A stretch of DNA of 64,000 nt from Thiotrichaceae bacterium UBA4486 (GTDB lineage Bacteria; Pseudomonadota; Gammaproteobacteria; Eutrophobiales; Eutrophobiaceae): contig DGNS01000009.1 in the NCBI GenBank assembly GCA_002389045.1, forward strand, positions 416,460 through 480,459, given 5' to 3'. Made by a program: the position numbers and the translations under genes. Numbering within the stretch: position 1 is the stretch's first letter; the number at the start of each line of letters is the position of its first letter. The notes under the pieces were generated by a model. That model had not been told where the DNA came from, did no database searches, and saw only the letters and a program-made list of their open reading frames with translations. Positions 35,444-44,359 of this stretch are shown piece after piece.

Positions 35444-36298
35444 TTAAAGCACCAGTTTCTTTTCGGTGGGCTCAAGGTTGTCATAATTCCACAGCTGCTT
35501 GCCCGAGGAAATCTTGGTGATATTTTCAATGCCATTGGGTGCTTCCATCCCGTAAAGGGCCAGCTTGCCTTTCAGATAGCGAATATCAAGCTCGGTCAGT
35601 TCGGCTTCGACCGCATCAACTCCCAGGCTCTTGGCTTTGCCGGCCAGATAGATTGTGCCGTCGTACATCGAATCACCAAGGTTTTCACGTGCATCGCCGA
35701 GAATTATCATGCGGCCGCGCTGCATCATGAAACCGGTAAATGCCCCGACATCACCGCCGACGATGATGGTGCCGCCTTTCTGGTCGATACCGACACGTGC
35801 ACCCGCCCGTCCCTTGCACACCAGGTCACCGCCACGAATCGCCGCACCGAAAAGCGAGCCCGCATTTTTTTCAATGATGACCGTACCGGCCAGCATGTTT
35901 TCGGCACATGACCAGCCTACACGACCGTTAATATGCACGTTGGGCCCATCAATAAGACCGCAGGCGAAGTAACCAAGGCTGCCTTCAAAAGTAAGATTGA
36001 GGCGATTCAATATCCCTACACCAAGGGCGTGTTTGCCCATCGGGTTTATGATATTGATAGTGCCATAACCTTCCTTCATCAAATTCCGGATCTTGATATT
36101 GATATCAGTAGTGCTCAAATCCGCACAATCGAACTCGGTTGCTTTCGAGAAATCGACATCATAGGCATATGCATGTTCAAAGTTCTCATCCTCGGAAGGT
36201 GAGAAATACATCTGCTGGGTACGACCAGTCAGTTGCTCATCGTGCATACCCATGTCATGGGATTTATGACTACTGTCGCTTTTGCTCAAACCTGCCAT
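35444..36298 (-). CDS. mgsB: N-methylglutamate synthase subunit B (GXGXG domain)
   Basis: 284 residues with the right-handed GXGXG beta-helix of glutamate synthase: repeated motifs such as GRVGWSCAENMLAGTV, GAAIRGGDLVCKGRAG and GDVGAFTGFMMQRGRM. The N-terminal 50 residues (Ser/His-rich, MGMHDEQLTGRTQQ) are extra relative to a bare GXGXG domain. Its ATG overlaps the mgsA stop by 13 bases. It is the structural link between amidotransferase-like and FMN subunits. Confidence 0.9.
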   Translation of the reverse strand: MAGLSKSDSSHKSHDMGMHDEQLTGRTQQMYFSPSEDENFEHAYAYDVDFSKATEFDCADLSTTDINIKIRNLMKEGYGTINIINPMGKHALGVGILNRLNLTFEGSLGYFACGLIDGPNVHINGRVGWSCAENMLAGTVIIEKNAGSLFGAAIRGGDLVCKGRAGARVGIDQKGGTIIVGGDVGAFTGFMMQRGRMIILGDARENLGDSMYDGTIYLAGKAKSLGVDAVEAELTELDIRYLKGKLALYGMEAPNGIENITKISSGKQLWNYDNLEPTEKKLVL

Positions 36299-37224
36299 AC
36301 CAGTACCTCCCCTTCATAAGGATCCATTGTGTCGATTTCGCGCGGGAAAATACTCCGAATTGCAATTTCCTCCGATGCCAGACCGACAAATTCATCACTT
36401 TCGTATACCACCATCGGCTTGGCCGCCATAACATCCTTCGCCATGCCAAGTTGATCGCTGGTTGCAACAACATAGGAAAAAACACCATCCAGATAATCGA
36501 CGGAGCTTCTCATGGCCGTTTCAAGATCGTCACCATGATCTATACGGTCAGCAATATATACGGCGATCAATTCAGAATCGCAGGTCGACATGAAACGGTG
36601 ACCGCGGCGTTCCAGATCACGGCGGTGCGTCCAGTAATTGGTCAACTGGCCGTTATGCACGACAGAAACATCGTTGAATGGATAGGCCCAGTACGGATGA
36701 GCTGAGCGAATGTCGACATCCGATTCGGTAGCCATCCGCGTATGACCGATAGCATGTGTACCATCAAAATTGCCCAGTTTATATTGCTCGGAAACTGTTT
36801 TCGAATCACCCAGATCCTTAATCAGTTCCAGTGCTCTGCCAACCGACATCACTTCAACACCATCGACATCCTCGACATAATCAATCAGGCGGTGCAAGTC
36901 ACCGTCATAACTGAACTGGTAGCGATGTGCATATTCTGTAGGGGCTTTCTGGTCCTTGATGACCGCACCAAGTTCCTTGATCCGGGCTTCTACTTCCTCT
37001 TCCCGTTGTTCAACCTCCTTGTGGATGATAAAACCTTTCTTCAGTGCTTCCTGTTCAGCGGTTATAAAACGCATAATGAAATCATCCGGGGTCGCAGTAC
37101 CATAAAGTGCAAACCCGGTAGAGTCCGGTCCCCTGTGTTTCAGGGCCTGGAGCATGGAAGTCAGTTCCGAACCGACGTTCGACTTTTTACCTCCTTTCCA
37201 GATGAGTCCAGCAATTCCACACAT
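36286..37224 (-). CDS. mgsA: N-methylglutamate synthase subunit A (class II amidotransferase-like)
   Basis: 312 residues beginning MCGIAGLIWKGG, so the nucleophilic Cys2 of class II glutamine amidotransferases is exposed after Met removal. KHRGPDSTGFALYG, GHTRMATESDVDIRSAHPY and VHNGQLTNYW give the full catalytic domain. In the NMG pathway this subunit cleaves gamma-glutamylmethylamide. It follows gmaS by 17 bases. Confidence 0.92.
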   Translation of the reverse strand: MCGIAGLIWKGGKKSNVGSELTSMLQALKHRGPDSTGFALYGTATPDDFIMRFITAEQEALKKGFIIHKEVEQREEEVEARIKELGAVIKDQKAPTEYAHRYQFSYDGDLHRLIDYVEDVDGVEVMSVGRALELIKDLGDSKTVSEQYKLGNFDGTHAIGHTRMATESDVDIRSAHPYWAYPFNDVSVVHNGQLTNYWTHRRDLERRGHRFMSTCDSELIAVYIADRIDHGDDLETAMRSSVDYLDGVFSYVVATSDQLGMAKDVMAAKPMVVYESDEFVGLASEEIAIRSIFPREIDTMDPYEGEVLVWQV

Positions 37225-37241
37225 TACTTAATCCTCCAAAG

Positions 37242-38714
37242 TTACGGTAAACAATCCATATAGGTATCCTGATCCCAATCAGTGACGGTGTGATTGAATT
37301 TCTCCCACTCGTCGTTCTTGTAGTGCATATATACCCGGTACATGTCTCCGGGCATCGCAGACCTGATAACTTCATCATTACTCAATTCCTCGAGGGCATC
37401 ACCAAGTGACATCGGTAATTTCTTGACGTCCTTGCCGGCATCCATCGCATCATAAATGTTGCGTTCTTCAGGTTCGCCCGGATCCAGATCCCGGCTGATG
37501 CCGTCATCGAATGCCTTCAGAAGCGCCGCACCCATCAGGTAGGGGTTGACCATGGAATCCACTGAACGGTACTCGAAACGTCCCGGCGCGGAAACGCGCA
37601 GGGCACAGGTACGATTTTGATAGCCCCAGTCGGCAAATATCGGAGCCCAGAAGCCAGTGTCCCAAAGACGCCGGTATGAATTTACAGTTGATGAGCCGAT
37701 CGAAGTCAGGGCACCCAGATGTTCGATGACGCCACCAATTGACTTCAGTCCTATGGGCCCGGGTTTGCGTTCATCAATCTCGGGAACCGGTGCAAAGAGA
37801 TTTTCACCACCTTCAAGGTATGTGTATACATCATCCAGGGCGGGCAGAATATCATGGCCCAGCTTGTTGACCTTGTCTTCACCGCCCGTCCACAGAGAGA
37901 CATTGTGATGACAGCCGGAAGCCGAAACATTCATGAACGGCTTGGTCATGAAACAGGCAATCAAACCCTGCTCACGGGCCACCTGGGCGCAAATCTGGCG
38001 ATATGTGGTCAGACGATCACAGTTACGTAACACATCATCGAACATCCAGTTCAGTTCCAGCTGTCCCGGCGCATCTTCATGATCACCCTGGATCATGTCG
38101 AATCCCATTTGTCTGGCATATTCAATAACTTTCATCGAAGCCGGACGTAATTCTTCGAACTGGTCAATGTGGTAACAATTCGGTTTTGTAACGCCGCCGT
38201 TCGGTTTTCCATCCTCGCCGCGTTTTAACCACATCATTTCCGGTTCCGTACCGGCACGCAGGTGCATGCCGTTATACTTTTTCTTGAACTCTTCATGAAT
38301 AATCCGCAGGTTTCCACGGCAGTCGGAGGTCAGGTGTTGACCCGGATTCTCCACTTCCTCACGGTTGCGAAAACATGTGCAGAAAACCCTGGCCAGGCGC
38401 TTGTCCCAGGGCAGTTGACAGAAGGTTTCCGGGTCGGGAATACCCACCAGTTCGGAAGCTTCCGGGCCATAACCAATATAATGACCATGGCGATCAATAT
38501 AGAGGTTCGCGGTTGATCCGTAGACCAGCTGGAATCCTCTTTCGGCAATCCTTTCCCAATGATCCGACGGTATACCCTTGCCCACGATGCGACCGGTCAC
38601 AGATACAAACTGGAAATATATATAGGTGATACCCAGCTCGTTGATCTTTTCGCGTACTTGCTTGACAAGGTCTGCGCGACCCGGCGCTTCAACATGTGCT
38701 TGTAAGTCTGTCAT
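37242..38714 (-). CDS. gmaS: Gamma-glutamylmethylamide synthetase (glutamine-synthetase family)
   Basis: 490 residues of the glutamine-synthetase superfamily with metal/ATP motifs AGTEPEMMW, GDHEDAPGQLELNW and NVSASGCHHNVSLW, and the C-terminal FEYRSVDSMVNPYLMG. In methylotrophs with the N-methylglutamate pathway, GmaS joins methylamine and glutamate with ATP. It belongs to the GlnT-like branch, and GlnT of rhizobia is also encoded next to glxBCD, so the name depends on the neighbouring mgs and mgd genes. It is somewhat longer than the roughly 440-450 residues usual for GmaS. Confidence 0.88.
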   Translation of the reverse strand: MTDLQAHVEAPGRADLVKQVREKINELGITYIYFQFVSVTGRIVGKGIPSDHWERIAERGFQLVYGSTANLYIDRHGHYIGYGPEASELVGIPDPETFCQLPWDKRLARVFCTCFRNREEVENPGQHLTSDCRGNLRIIHEEFKKKYNGMHLRAGTEPEMMWLKRGEDGKPNGGVTKPNCYHIDQFEELRPASMKVIEYARQMGFDMIQGDHEDAPGQLELNWMFDDVLRNCDRLTTYRQICAQVAREQGLIACFMTKPFMNVSASGCHHNVSLWTGGEDKVNKLGHDILPALDDVYTYLEGGENLFAPVPEIDERKPGPIGLKSIGGVIEHLGALTSIGSSTVNSYRRLWDTGFWAPIFADWGYQNRTCALRVSAPGRFEYRSVDSMVNPYLMGAALLKAFDDGISRDLDPGEPEERNIYDAMDAGKDVKKLPMSLGDALEELSNDEVIRSAMPGDMYRVYMHYKNDEWEKFNHTVTDWDQDTYMDCLP

Positions 38715-38791
38715 CTTATTACCCCCTCTACAGGTTTTTCATTATTTATCATGGTGATGCATACAGTATAGTCCTGCGAACATTTGCACTA

Positions 38792-40135
38792 TTAACTCCA
38801 TGGAAACGGACTGCTGGATACAGGATGTAGCTTGCCTTCGATATATCGGGAAAAGCGGAATGGTTCAAGGAGTCTGGACGTGTTACCGGCGATTTCACCG
38901 GCGACAAGTTTGCCAACACCCAGCATTTTATATCCGTGATTGGAATCCGCTATGAAATAACAATTCTCACGAAACACATCAAAAACCGGAAAACTATCGG
39001 GAGTAAAAGCTCCGATACCACCCGATGCCTCCCTCTTGTACATACCTATCTTGCCTTCAAAACGCTTCTGGCAATGGGCAAGCGCTGAACACCACATGTG
39101 TGCAAATTCATCGCCCATGACATAGTCAGGTGAATCCGGGCCATAGGGGTCGACCGCAACATCATCGGGATCTGTTTCTATAGGATCCGGAGCGGCTCCA
39201 CCCTGAACACCGCCAAAGTTGAAATCCGGTTTGTAATAAATACCCCACATCTCGTCTGTAATCAGTGATCCGTCAACATCCGAATAAAGCGGTGCATCAC
39301 TGTCAACATGGAGGACGGGAGGCAATTTACCGTCATTGGTCTTCAGATAGTCGGGATCAACGCCCAGGGTTCCTTCCTGCAAGGACCAGTATATCCACAT
39401 ATTGATATTTTCATGCATATTGCCGTCAGCACCCTTGATGCTTATTGTTTTTGGCAGTTCCAGCATGTCCCAGACGGTTTTGGCCCAGGGACCGACAGCG
39501 ACAACGACGTAATCACATTTGATTGTGCCCTGACTGGTTTCAACGGCAGTAATCGCACCGGAAGCACTATCACTCATGAACCCGGTTACTGCAACACCGC
39601 TTTGAATCTTCACCCCTTCAGCCTCGGCTTTTTTAGCCAGGCCATACATGGATTTGCGGTTATTGGCGTAACCACCACGTTTTTCATGCAGAACAGAGGT
39701 AATACCCTTGGCCTGCCAGTCGTCAAACAAACCCTTCATGTAATTTAAACTGTCTTTCTCACCCTCTATAAAAACAGATTCATATCCAATATCTTTTTGC
39801 TGGGCGGCAATCGTTGCTACATCAGCATGCATGGATTCAGGACTGATCTGCATATACCCGACCGGATGATAACTGTATGCCTCAATGTCGGATTCCCAGA
39901 CACTGACACTATGCGCCATCAGTTCACGCATTGCGGGCTGGAAATAATTGTTACGAACTACACCACAAGCTATACCGGACGCACCTGCTGCTATACCACT
40001 CTTGTCAATGACCAGAATGTCCTTGCCACTGCCCTTGCCACTGGCTTTCAATTCCAGGGCAAGATGATAGGCGGTGCTGAGACCATGTATACCGGCACCT
40101 ATAATCAGATATTTACTGTGAGCAGGAATTGTCAT
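38792..40135 (-). CDS. FAD-dependent amine oxidoreductase (DAO family) heading the NMG operon
   Basis: 447 residues. The FAD motif is YLIIGAGIHGLSTAYHLAL (about 8-26), with GASGIACGVVRNNYFQPAMREL, in which Arg and Asn are typical of sarcosine oxidase beta/dimethylglycine dehydrogenase-like proteins, and a C-terminal ADSNHGYKMLGVGKLVAGEI. No folate domain is attached. It is the first gene of the operon with gmaS, mgsABC and mgdABCD, 77 bases upstream of gmaS. It is not one of the four mgd subunits, which are all accounted for downstream. It could oxidise dimethylamine, N-methylglutamate or another secondary amine; none is proven. Confidence 0.8.
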   Translation of the reverse strand: MTIPAHSKYLIIGAGIHGLSTAYHLALELKASGKGSGKDILVIDKSGIAAGASGIACGVVRNNYFQPAMRELMAHSVSVWESDIEAYSYHPVGYMQISPESMHADVATIAAQQKDIGYESVFIEGEKDSLNYMKGLFDDWQAKGITSVLHEKRGGYANNRKSMYGLAKKAEAEGVKIQSGVAVTGFMSDSASGAITAVETSQGTIKCDYVVVAVGPWAKTVWDMLELPKTISIKGADGNMHENINMWIYWSLQEGTLGVDPDYLKTNDGKLPPVLHVDSDAPLYSDVDGSLITDEMWGIYYKPDFNFGGVQGGAAPDPIETDPDDVAVDPYGPDSPDYVMGDEFAHMWCSALAHCQKRFEGKIGMYKREASGGIGAFTPDSFPVFDVFRENCYFIADSNHGYKMLGVGKLVAGEIAGNTSRLLEPFRFSRYIEGKLHPVSSSPFPWS

Positions 40136-40241
40136 ACGCCTGGTTTCTCCTGGTTAAAATAAAATGGCAGATAGCACTTCCGGAATAACATAGTGGGTAC
40201 CATGGAACCTACAACCACTTTAAATTAGAGGAGGTGGCCGA

Positions 40242-40370
40242 TTGTCTATCTACCAAAAACTGAAACTGGATATTCATCTATATTTCGATATCAGCATAAC
40301 CGAACAAAAGACACCCCCGGGTCCGCCCGCAGTACAGGGTGTTTACAGCAGCTTTGAAAGCTGCAATTGA
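40242..40370 (+). CDS. Possible 42-residue peptide with TTG start
   Basis: A TTG codon is preceded by a strong GAGGAGG site 7 bases upstream and opens a 42-codon frame (MSIYQKLKLDIHLYFDIS to a proline/glycine-rich tail ending SFESCN). The end overlaps a perfect GCAGCTTT/AAAGCTGC hairpin. It is divergent from the NMG operon. No homologue is recognised and the frame could be chance. The rest of 40136-40576 shows no other gene. Confidence 0.25.
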   Translation: MSIYQKLKLDIHLYFDISITEQKTPPGPPAVQGVYSSFESCN

Positions 40371-40576
40371 ACGGAATACCGGTGCTATAATTGATATTTG
40401 CAGGCCCGGCGTCAATTCATCATCCGATATACTACTGAAGAGGTAAACTCGGGGGTTTCCGGGATATTTCCATATTCTTCATCATGTTATGCAGTTTTTA
40501 TTAATCGGGGAATATCGGGCCGGGACCGGATATTACCGCTCACACTGTGCCGTAACCGCGGGCCGGTTTAAGCCAT

Positions 40577-41065
40577 TCAGCGAATTCGTTTCAACAGAAA
40601 GTCGCCAGGTCCGGTTTTCATCACTTTGAATACAGCATTTTCGGGTGTCAGGGCGCTGCCGGTCCCGGTAAAAACAATCTCGTCACCCTGCAATTCGAGG
40701 TATTCGACGACCGATCCCTGTTGGGCAAAAATCAGAGCCGTCAACTGATCAGAGCTGATCAAGTACTCGCGTTTTCCTTCGGGCCAGTTCCAGCCCATAG
40801 GACAATCAATATTTCTTCTCTCGGGCCTGAAATTGGTAACGATCCTGACCTGATCCCAGGCAAAATCAGTAAACTCCGCAAGCCGGAATGGACCACTCCA
40901 GTCCCCGGTTGCCAACATCCTGGATAATTCCATACGGCGCTGCCTGTCATCCGTACAGTCACTGTACAGATTCCAGTAGTATAATGACATCACCACAAGC
41001 ACGATTGCGGGAGCGATATACACGACGGGTCGTGTCGGCAGGACTTTAAGCATATCTCCCAGCAT
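40577..41065 (-). CDS. Membrane-anchored hypothetical protein
   Basis: 162 residues: an N-terminal membrane helix (VVYIAPAIVLVVMSLYYW, about 14-31) and a soluble domain of about 130 residues with two cysteines (SDCTDD, IDCPMGW) that could form a disulfide in the periplasm. No family recognised. It follows the DAO-family oxidase by about 97 bases in the same direction and may be co-transcribed with it. Confidence 0.55.
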   Translation of the reverse strand: MLGDMLKVLPTRPVVYIAPAIVLVVMSLYYWNLYSDCTDDRQRRMELSRMLATGDWSGPFRLAEFTDFAWDQVRIVTNFRPERRNIDCPMGWNWPEGKREYLISSDQLTALIFAQQGSVVEYLELQGDEIVFTGTGSALTPENAVFKVMKTGPGDFLLKRIR

Positions 41066-41162
41066 CTCTGGCTCACATCAGGATAAATGACCCTTGACCC
41101 GGTGAAAATCCGTACCATACCTGTATAACCGGTGATCGGCCGATGCATGAAAGAGTATGCAG

Positions 41163-42458
41163 CTAATCATAAAAACGATCCCTGAATCGGTACCATGACT
41201 CAAACAGTACGACGCCCAGCGGTGCCGCCCGGCGAAACCTGAACGGAGACAGCGGCAAGTCATCAAACACAGTTTTACCCTCGTCTTTTCCCAGTATCTT
41301 CAACGCTACTTTATGACCAAACCAGGTCGACCTCGACACACCCGTGCCACAATAGCCAGCCGCATACCAGATCCGGTTATGACAACCAAGATGAGGCAAT
41401 ACATCCTTTGTATAGCCGATGTAGCCTGACCAGCCATGCGTGATTCGGTAACCGGACAACACCGGAAATACATGGTTCATTTCCCGCTGCAGGTGTTGAT
41501 AGGCAGATGATGAATTCTGCGCAACCAGGCGCCTGATCCGACCACCGAATAACAACCTGCGACCATCGGTCGAGGGCCGGTAGTAATGAAAAACACGCGC
41601 GGTGTTACCATACACCCGTGAGGTTGGCATCAGATCAAGCATCAATTCTTCCGGCAATTCCTCTGTCGCTATCATACTGGTACCGACCGGTACAAGCCTG
41701 GATTTGAAATCAGGTAATTCAGAACCAGTATACCCATTACTCGCTACCAGCACCTCTCCGGCAGTCAATACGCCCCTTGTTGTATGAACATCAAACGAAC
41801 TCCTGTTTGATGTCAGGCCGGTTACCCTTGTTTCTGTTTGTAATTGTCCACCACTTTGCAATACTCTTTGCAGCAGGCCACGATGATAAAGGCCCGGATG
41901 CAACGCCGCGTCATGTGGCAACACAGAACCTCCGAAGTATATGTCAGTACCGACTTCAGTTCTCTGCTCATTTGCGGGTACCATGAAATATTCTACACCG
42001 GCAAAACGTTTCAAATCCTCCATGTCCCGCGCCATGGATTCATAATGTGCCGGCCTGACGGCACCGCGAAATCGTCCGACTTTTTTGAAGTGACAAACAA
42101 TGGATTCAGATTCAATAAGATCCTCTATATAGCGAAGCATCTCACTACCGGCCCTGACCAGTGCCTTTGCCTTTTCCCGGCCATATAACGCGATTAAAGA
42201 CTGAACCCTGAACTTCTGGTTGCCACTGCCGACCTGCCCGCCGTTGCGGGTGCTGGCGCCGAAACCGGGTGACCCGGCCTCAAGTATCAATACATCGCGG
42301 CCTGCATGCGCCAGGGTCAAGGCTGCAGAAAGACCCGTATATCCGGAACCTATAATCACAACATCAGCATTTTCAGGGAAACGACTGTCGAGTTGAGGCA
42401 ATGCGGGAAGGTTCTCATGCCACCAGGGTCTGAACGAAATATTTGATACCATACTCAA
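41163..42458 (-). CDS. FAD-dependent amine oxidase, PuuB-like (DAO family)
   Basis: 431 residues with FAD motif VVIIGSGYTGLSAALTLAHAG (about 33-53), the flavin-contact GFGASTRNGGQVGSG and C-terminal GYCGTGVSRSTWFG. It is closest in pattern to gamma-glutamylputrescine oxidase (PuuB) and related FAD oxidases of secondary amines. Start may be TTG (42458) or ATG two codons later; neither has a strong ribosome site. It sits between the second ABC operon and a small membrane protein, and could act on the compound imported by that transporter (inference). Confidence 0.8.
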   Translation of the reverse strand: MSMVSNISFRPWWHENLPALPQLDSRFPENADVVIIGSGYTGLSAALTLAHAGRDVLILEAGSPGFGASTRNGGQVGSGNQKFRVQSLIALYGREKAKALVRAGSEMLRYIEDLIESESIVCHFKKVGRFRGAVRPAHYESMARDMEDLKRFAGVEYFMVPANEQRTEVGTDIYFGGSVLPHDAALHPGLYHRGLLQRVLQSGGQLQTETRVTGLTSNRSSFDVHTTRGVLTAGEVLVASNGYTGSELPDFKSRLVPVGTSMIATEELPEELMLDLMPTSRVYGNTARVFHYYRPSTDGRRLLFGGRIRRLVAQNSSSAYQHLQREMNHVFPVLSGYRITHGWSGYIGYTKDVLPHLGCHNRIWYAAGYCGTGVSRSTWFGHKVALKILGKDEGKTVFDDLPLSPFRFRRAAPLGVVLFESWYRFRDRFYD

Positions 42459-42561
42459 CCGCGGGCCAGAGGAGAGGGAATAACAGTCTGGTTTGAACGG
42501 TTACGCAGTAGGCCGCCAGCAATGAGCATCACGAGTTAAATATGTTCAGATCCATTCATAT

Positions 42562-42587
42562 CCTCCTTCAATTCCTGTAGAAGGAGG
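42562..42587 (-). promoter_or_regulatory. Hairpin hiding a ribosome-binding site before the DAO-family gene
   Basis: CCTCCTTC pairs exactly with GAAGGAGG over 8 base pairs. On the minus strand the GAAGGAGG arm is followed after 4-8 bases by overlapping ATG codons that open a 7-codon leader (MNGSEHI). The stem would mask this ribosome site. In the opposite direction the stem is followed by a T-rich run and could be a terminator. The remaining part of 42459-42810 holds no gene. Confidence 0.4.
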
Positions 42588-42810
42588 GTATTTTATTCTC
42601 GATTATTTACTATACTTGAATATCAAGAGATATCGAATTTTACATACCATTCAACGGTGGTATGAATATATTACCCCATGGATCAGGGCAGTCATGCAGT
42701 ATCCGGATTCAGCGGCTATTGCAAGTGCCGGCCACGGATAGATCGGTATTTTCCCGGTTATATTCCACCGTTTATCAGAGCTTATTTGAAAAACAAAATC
42801 ACAAATGAGC

Positions 42811-43518
42811 TTAACCGCCAAGGTATGCTTTTTTTACATCGTCATTCTCTTTTAATTCCTTTGCGTCACCTTCAAGAATGACGTTGCCCGTATCCAGCAC
42901 ATACGCCCTGTCAGCCAATGAAAGAGCCAGCATGGCATTTTGTTCAACGAGAATTATCGTAGTTCCCTTTTTATTGATTTCGCGAATAATTCTGGCGATC
43001 TCAAGACACATGATCGGTGCGAGACCATGCGAGGGTTCATCCATGACGATCATTTTCGGGGCGGACATCAGGGCACGTCCCATAGCAACCATCTGTTGCT
43101 GCCCGCCACTCATGGTACCTGCCAGCTGTTTTATGCGTTCCTTAAGAACAGGGAAATGGTTAAAGACCATGTCAATATCCTGTCTGATTGCATTTTTGTC
43201 CTTGCGTAGATAGGCGCCCATCTCCAGGTTTTCCAAAACTGTCATTTGTGGAAAAACACGCCGTCCTTCCGGTACATGAGCTATTCCCAGCCTGTTGATT
43301 TTTTCAGGTGCGAGTTTATTGAGATTATGACCGTCGAAAAGTATTTCTCCACTGGAAGGATGGTTTAGCCCGGTAATTGCCCGTAATGTGGTGGTTTTAC
43401 CGGCGCCATTATTGCCAATCAATGTGACAATTGTTCCTTGTTCGACATCCATGGAAACATCCTTAACCGCTGCGGTTTTACGGTAATGAACAGAGATATT
43501 TCTGATACTAAGTAACAA
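42811..43518 (-). CDS. livF: Branched-chain-type ABC transporter ATP-binding protein LivF (copy 2)
   Basis: 235 residues when started at the TTG at 43518, which overlaps the livG stop and has GGAG nearby; this equals the length of copy 1. A longer open frame to 43560 would overlap livG by 52 bases and is unlikely. It has Walker A GNNGAGKT, signature MSGGQQQM and Walker B MIVMDEPSHGLAP. It is related to the copy at 4491 but clearly diverged. Confidence 0.92.
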   Translation of the reverse strand: MLLSIRNISVHYRKTAAVKDVSMDVEQGTIVTLIGNNGAGKTTTLRAITGLNHPSSGEILFDGHNLNKLAPEKINRLGIAHVPEGRRVFPQMTVLENLEMGAYLRKDKNAIRQDIDMVFNHFPVLKERIKQLAGTMSGGQQQMVAMGRALMSAPKMIVMDEPSHGLAPIMCLEIARIIREINKKGTTIILVEQNAMLALSLADRAYVLDTGNVILEGDAKELKENDDVKKAYLGG

Positions 43519-44275
43519 TTTCTTCCGCTCCCAGGTAAGCTTCAATAACTTTAGGATCATTCATTATTTCAGATGGTGATCCTTCAGCAAGCTTTTCTCC
43601 AAAATCAATCACTGTTACCTTTTTGCAAATACTCATTACGGTTTTCATATCATGCTCAACCAGCATGATCGTCATGCCCTTCTCTTCGTGAAGTCTATTA
43701 ATAACTTCCGTCATGTGAGCGGTTTCGGTGGTGTTCATGCCTGCGACCGGTTCGTCGAGCATTAATAGCCTGGGTTCGGTAGCAAGCGCGATTGCTATAC
43801 CAAGCACACGTTGAAATCCATGTGCCAGGTTGGCAGCGAGCTCATGGCAGAGATGATCAAGGCCGACGAATTCCAGAATTTTCATGGCCTTTTCCTCGTC
43901 TTTTTCCCGTGAACCCTTTATATCGCCAAAAAGGGTCTTTATGATTGACTGATCGGAATGTAGATGTCCGGCAACAGTAACATTTCTGAGTACATCAAAA
44001 TCATGTATGACGGCATCTCTCTGAAATGTACGAACTGCACCCCTGGTCGCAATCACACTGGGGGATAATCCTGAAATCTTTTCATTATTGAAACGAATTA
44101 CGCCTGAAGTCGGTCTGTATACACCGCTGATTACATTGAACAGTGTGGTTTTACCCGCACCATTAGGCCCGATAACGCCCCTGATTTCGCCTTCTTCGAT
44201 ATCAAGGTCTATACCATTAATAGCCGCCAATCCACCGAAGTGCTTGGTCAATCCCCGTATTTCAAGCATTGCCAT
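43508..44275 (-). CDS. livG: Branched-chain-type ABC transporter ATP-binding protein LivG (copy 2)
   Basis: 255 residues with Walker A GPNGAGKT, a non-standard signature region (NLAHGFQRVLGIA) and Walker B LLMLDEPVAGMNTTE. As in copy 1, the LSGGQ motif is replaced. It follows livM after an 84-base gap. Confidence 0.92.
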   Translation of the reverse strand: MAMLEIRGLTKHFGGLAAINGIDLDIEEGEIRGVIGPNGAGKTTLFNVISGVYRPTSGVIRFNNEKISGLSPSVIATRGAVRTFQRDAVIHDFDVLRNVTVAGHLHSDQSIIKTLFGDIKGSREKDEEKAMKILEFVGLDHLCHELAANLAHGFQRVLGIAIALATEPRLLMLDEPVAGMNTTETAHMTEVINRLHEEKGMTIMLVEHDMKTVMSICKKVTVIDFGEKLAEGSPSEIMNDPKVIEAYLGAEEIVT

Positions 44276-44359
44276 AATGGATTACCGGGTTAATTCAGAC
44301 TGATAGATGTCTGTTAATAGGTCACTAGTTTGCATATTCTGTACTCATTAACCTGTTGA

